Both the position numbers and the translations under genes were made by a program. Of a stretch of 64,000 bases of DNA, positions 61,958 through 64,000 are shown one piece after another. The first letter of the stretch is position 1, and the number at the start of each line of letters is the position of its first letter. Origin of the DNA: Paenibacillaceae bacterium (GTDB lineage: Bacteria > Bacillota > Bacilli > Paenibacillales > NBRC-103111); contig JAQSYI010000005.1 in the NCBI GenBank assembly GCA_029256185.1, forward strand, positions 153,729 to 217,728, in the 5' to 3' direction. The notes under the pieces are model-generated. The model was not told where the DNA came from, did no database searches, and worked only from the letters and a program-made list of their open reading frames with translations.

Positions 61958-63322
61958 TCAGACCTTGGTTATGGTGTTGATCACCTGCTTGAATGTATTT
62001 ACGATAAATTCCAAATCCTCATCAGTGGACGATAGGGGAGGCGCCAGAGTAAGCACGTTATTGAAGCCGGCCACCGTGTCCCCGTTCTTGCCGATGATCA
62101 GCCCCTTTTCCTTGCAGCCGCCGATGATCTGCTTCAAGACGGCAGGCGGCACCGGTTCCTTGCTGCCCTTGTCGCTTACCAATTCCACTCCCATCATAAA
62201 GCCGAAGCTGCGGATATCGCCAACCAGAGGGTGGTCCAGCAATTCTTCCATTTCCGCCTTTAACCGCGCGCCCAGCAGCCGGGAACGGGCAACCAATTGT
62301 TCGTGCTCCATAAGCTCCAGGTTTTTCAGAGCCAGGGCGCAGGCGGTGGGATTGCCTCCGAAGGTGTTTACATGGCGGAAGTAGGCATAATCCTCCTGGC
62401 TTTTAAACACCTCATAGATATCCTTGCGGACAGCCGTAGCCGACAGAGGCAGATAACCGCTGGTTATTCCCTTGGCCATGGTGACAATGTCCGGCTTTAC
62501 CTTGTAATTATGGTGGCCGAACTTCTCTCCCGACCGGCCGAAGCCGCAGATCACCTCATCGATGATCAGCACCACTCCATGCTTCCGGCAAATCGCCTGC
62601 ACCCGCTCCAGGTAGAGTGGATGGGGAACGATCAGGCCGCCTCCGGTGATCACAGGCTCCATGATGACAGCCGCGACACTTTCTACCCCTTCCCAAATAA
62701 TGGTATCCTCAATCTCTTGGGCACATTGCAGATTGAATTCCTCGACTGTCATTCCTGCCGGTCTGCGGTAGCTGTCAGGCGGTTTGACGTGGAGGAAGCC
62801 GCTGGTCAAGGGTTCATACTTATATTTCCGCTGAGCCTGCCCGGTGGCGGACAATGCGCCCAGTGTCCCTCCATGGTACCCCCGGTAACGGGCGATGAAT
62901 TTGAACCGGTTGTATTGCCCGATCTGCTGCTGGTATTGACGGGCGATCTTGAAGGCAGCCTCATTGGCTTCCGAGCCGCTGTTGGAGAAGAAAACGACAT
63001 AATCATCTTCCAGCCATTCATTTAATTTCTCCGCCAGCTTGATTCCCGGCAGATGACTCTGGGTCAAAGGGTAATAGGGCAGGGCCAGCAGTTGCTCGTA
63101 CGCGGCCTCCGCCAGTTCCTTGCGTCCATAGCCGATGTTCACGCACCACAGGCCGGACATGGCGTCCAGATAGCGGTTGCCGTTGATGTCGGTAATCCAT
63201 GAGCCCTTGCCCTCCGTTACCACCATGGGCGGGGCGCTGTCGCTGTAAGGCGTGATATTATGCCATAAATACCGGCGGTCCTTGACCACCGCATTGTCCT
63301 TGTCATTATCCAGTTGGAGCAC
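61958..63322 (-). CDS. class III aminotransferase, probably beta-alanine/omega-amino acid:pyruvate
   Basis: A 454-residue PLP enzyme of the omega-aminotransferase group. PLP contacts are NSGSEANEAAFKIARQY near 114-130, GYHGGTLGALSATG, Asp255 in LIIDEVICGFGR and the Schiff-base Lys284 in VTMAKGITSGYLPLSA. The opening WHNITPYSDSAPPMVVTEGKG and the length are typical of beta-alanine- or taurine-pyruvate transaminases. The GTG start has GGGAGGC upstream. It is beyond the PucR gene on the minus strand and probably takes the beta-alanine made by the cluster to malonate semialdehyde; the amino donor is inferred from context. Confidence 0.9.
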   Translation of the reverse strand: MLQLDNDKDNAVVKDRRYLWHNITPYSDSAPPMVVTEGKGSWITDINGNRYLDAMSGLWCVNIGYGRKELAEAAYEQLLALPYYPLTQSHLPGIKLAEKLNEWLEDDYVVFFSNSGSEANEAAFKIARQYQQQIGQYNRFKFIARYRGYHGGTLGALSATGQAQRKYKYEPLTSGFLHVKPPDSYRRPAGMTVEEFNLQCAQEIEDTIIWEGVESVAAVIMEPVITGGGLIVPHPLYLERVQAICRKHGVVLIIDEVICGFGRSGEKFGHHNYKVKPDIVTMAKGITSGYLPLSATAVRKDIYEVFKSQEDYAYFRHVNTFGGNPTACALALKNLELMEHEQLVARSRLLGARLKAEMEELLDHPLVGDIRSFGFMMGVELVSDKGSKEPVPPAVLKQIIGGCKEKGLIIGKNGDTVAGFNNVLTLAPPLSSTDEDLEFIVNTFKQVINTITKV

Positions 63323-63341
63323 AGTATCAGCCTCCCTAAAG

Positions 63342-63575
63342 TTTTGAGTTGATTGCCGGGGGCTTCCGGCATATCCGAAAAACTTGCTTCGTAAGCATCA
63401 GCTTAGTTTTGAGTTGCTTGCCACTTGTGGCATATTCGAAAAACTTGCTTCGTAAGCATCAGCTTATTTTTGAGTTGATTGCCGCCTTAGCGGCATTTCC
63501 GAAAAACTTGCTTCGTATGCATCAGCTTAGTTTTGAGTTGATTGCCACTTGTGGCATATTCGAAAAACTGGTGCA
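63342..63575. repeat. tandem repeat of about 62 bp, nearly four copies
   Basis: Copies start at 63342, 63407, 63467 and 63531. Each reads TTTTGAGTTGATTGCC, a short variable hairpin loop, GGCAT, then GAAAAACTTGCTTCGTAAGC and ATCAGCTTA. The hairpin TTGCC/GGCA and the core GCTTCGTAAGC are kept while loops vary. The same core occurs in the 44-bp repeats at 911-1017. An 89-codon frame across it is made only of the repeat. Confidence 0.9.
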
Positions 63576-63704
63576 TGGTCAAAACGACAATATACCAATG
63601 ATTTCATCCGAATGTTAATAGTAAAATGGGTCTCTACCAATAGGAATTTCTTCGTTACTCGGTAACTTTCGGCCCTAGAGCCCAACAGCTTGCATTTTGA
63701 CGTA

Positions 63705-63854
63705 ACTACTCAGCTATTCGCAGTCCCTTACGGACTCAGCGACTCTTGCGGCGGCAAAACGGAGGAAAATGGAGCGAAATGTGGCCGCAGCGGACTTTAA
63801 AAGCTCCTCCGTTCCGATAAAACACGAATGTACTCCAAAAGATAGCTGAGTAGT
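63705..63854. repeat. 150-bp element with 13-bp terminal inverted repeats
   Basis: ACTACTCAGCTAT (63705-63717) is exactly complementary to ATAGCTGAGTAGT (63842-63854). Inside are GCAGTCC/GGACT and CGGAGG/CCTCCG pairings, so much of it can fold. There is no coding potential. It may be a non-autonomous mobile element or an intergenic palindromic repeat. The stretch 63576-63704 shows nothing clear. Confidence 0.65.
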
Positions 63855-63871
63855 GATCAAGACAGCAGTTA

Positions 63872-63999
63872 CCTGCAAAAATACATTTATTTTGGCCCAC
63901 GAGCCCTCTTTTTCGCTCTCTACCTGCAAAAGTACAGTTATTTTTGCTTCAAACCGCCCAAAAGATGAAATCCGCCTAAAATAAATGTATTTTTACAGG
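63872..63999. repeat. three copies of a 22-bp motif, one inverted
   Basis: CCTGCAAAAATACATTTATT (63872) and CCTGCAAAAGTACAGTTATT (63923) are direct copies; the third, at 63978-63999, is the reverse complement of the first apart from one base. The first and third could form a long stem around about 85 bases. The element may continue past the window end. Confidence 0.75.
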
Positions 64000-64000
64000 C

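Noticed and set aside
63349..63618. 89-residue repeat protein
   Set aside because: It consists only of the translated 62-bp repeat, and the loops vary without respect to reading frame.

Overview
The window reads as a moderately GC-rich Firmicute chromosome of the Paenibacillus type. Supporting signs are ribosome-binding sites of the GGAGG class, frequent TTG and GTG starts, several YesM/YesN/YtdP-style sensors and AraC regulators beside LplA/LplB/YtcP-like sugar importers that lack their own ATPase, an SLH-anchored exoenzyme, a T-box, a tandem glycine riboswitch, and many short palindromic intergenic repeats. The species cannot be named from the sequence. No rRNA, tRNA, CRISPR array or transposase gene was seen.

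Layout. 1-4461 (minus): sensor kinase, AraC-type response regulator and a sugar-binding lipoprotein that runs off the left edge. 4717-9332: an unusual SGNH hydrolase / alpha-beta hydrolase fusion (plus), then a gamma-glutamyltransferase and an AMI1-like amidase pair (minus). 9498-17470: a second carbohydrate uptake locus, with a beta-propeller-like protein, a binding lipoprotein and a membrane-bound AraC regulator (minus), and two divergent permease genes (plus). 17869-22752: a lipoprotein of unknown role, then two Gfo/Idh/MocA dehydrogenases flanking a sugar-phosphate isomerase/epimerase-like protein, with a divergent AraC regulator. 23804-26161: a T-box-controlled arginyl-tRNA synthetase with a low-complexity insertion.

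26349-41105 is visibly more AT-rich than its surroundings. It holds a membrane protein of unknown role and a polysaccharide-utilisation operon transcribed on the minus strand: SLH-anchored glycoside hydrolase, two permeases, binding lipoprotein, cytoplasmic heparinase II/III-like protein and two overlapping FAD-dependent oxidoreductases, under a membrane-bound AraC regulator. I infer a complete path from cell-surface cleavage through import to intracellular lyase and redox steps. This is my best candidate for an uncharacterised system. A 168-bp full-length palindrome (MITE-like) lies directly at its right border.

41484-44319: a paralogous isomerase and a BlaI/BlaR1-like repressor-protease pair with a perfect inverted-repeat operator. 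44556-49382: gcvT-gcvPA-gcvPB-gcvH (glycine cleavage) behind a tandem glycine riboswitch and terminator. 49419-53264: a KtrB/TrkH-type cation transporter and a secreted cyclic-nucleotide phosphodiesterase/nucleotidase whose LysM tail is split off by a +1 frameshift.

53345-63322: a reductive pyrimidine catabolism cluster. PreT/PreA reduce uracil or thymine, HydA opens the ring, a ureidopropionase-type amidohydrolase releases the beta-amino acid, and a class III aminotransferase probably removes the amino group. A PucR-family regulator sits between hydrolase and aminotransferase and appears to start at CTG. The spaces around preT and the right end (63323-64000) are filled with tandem and palindromic repeats.
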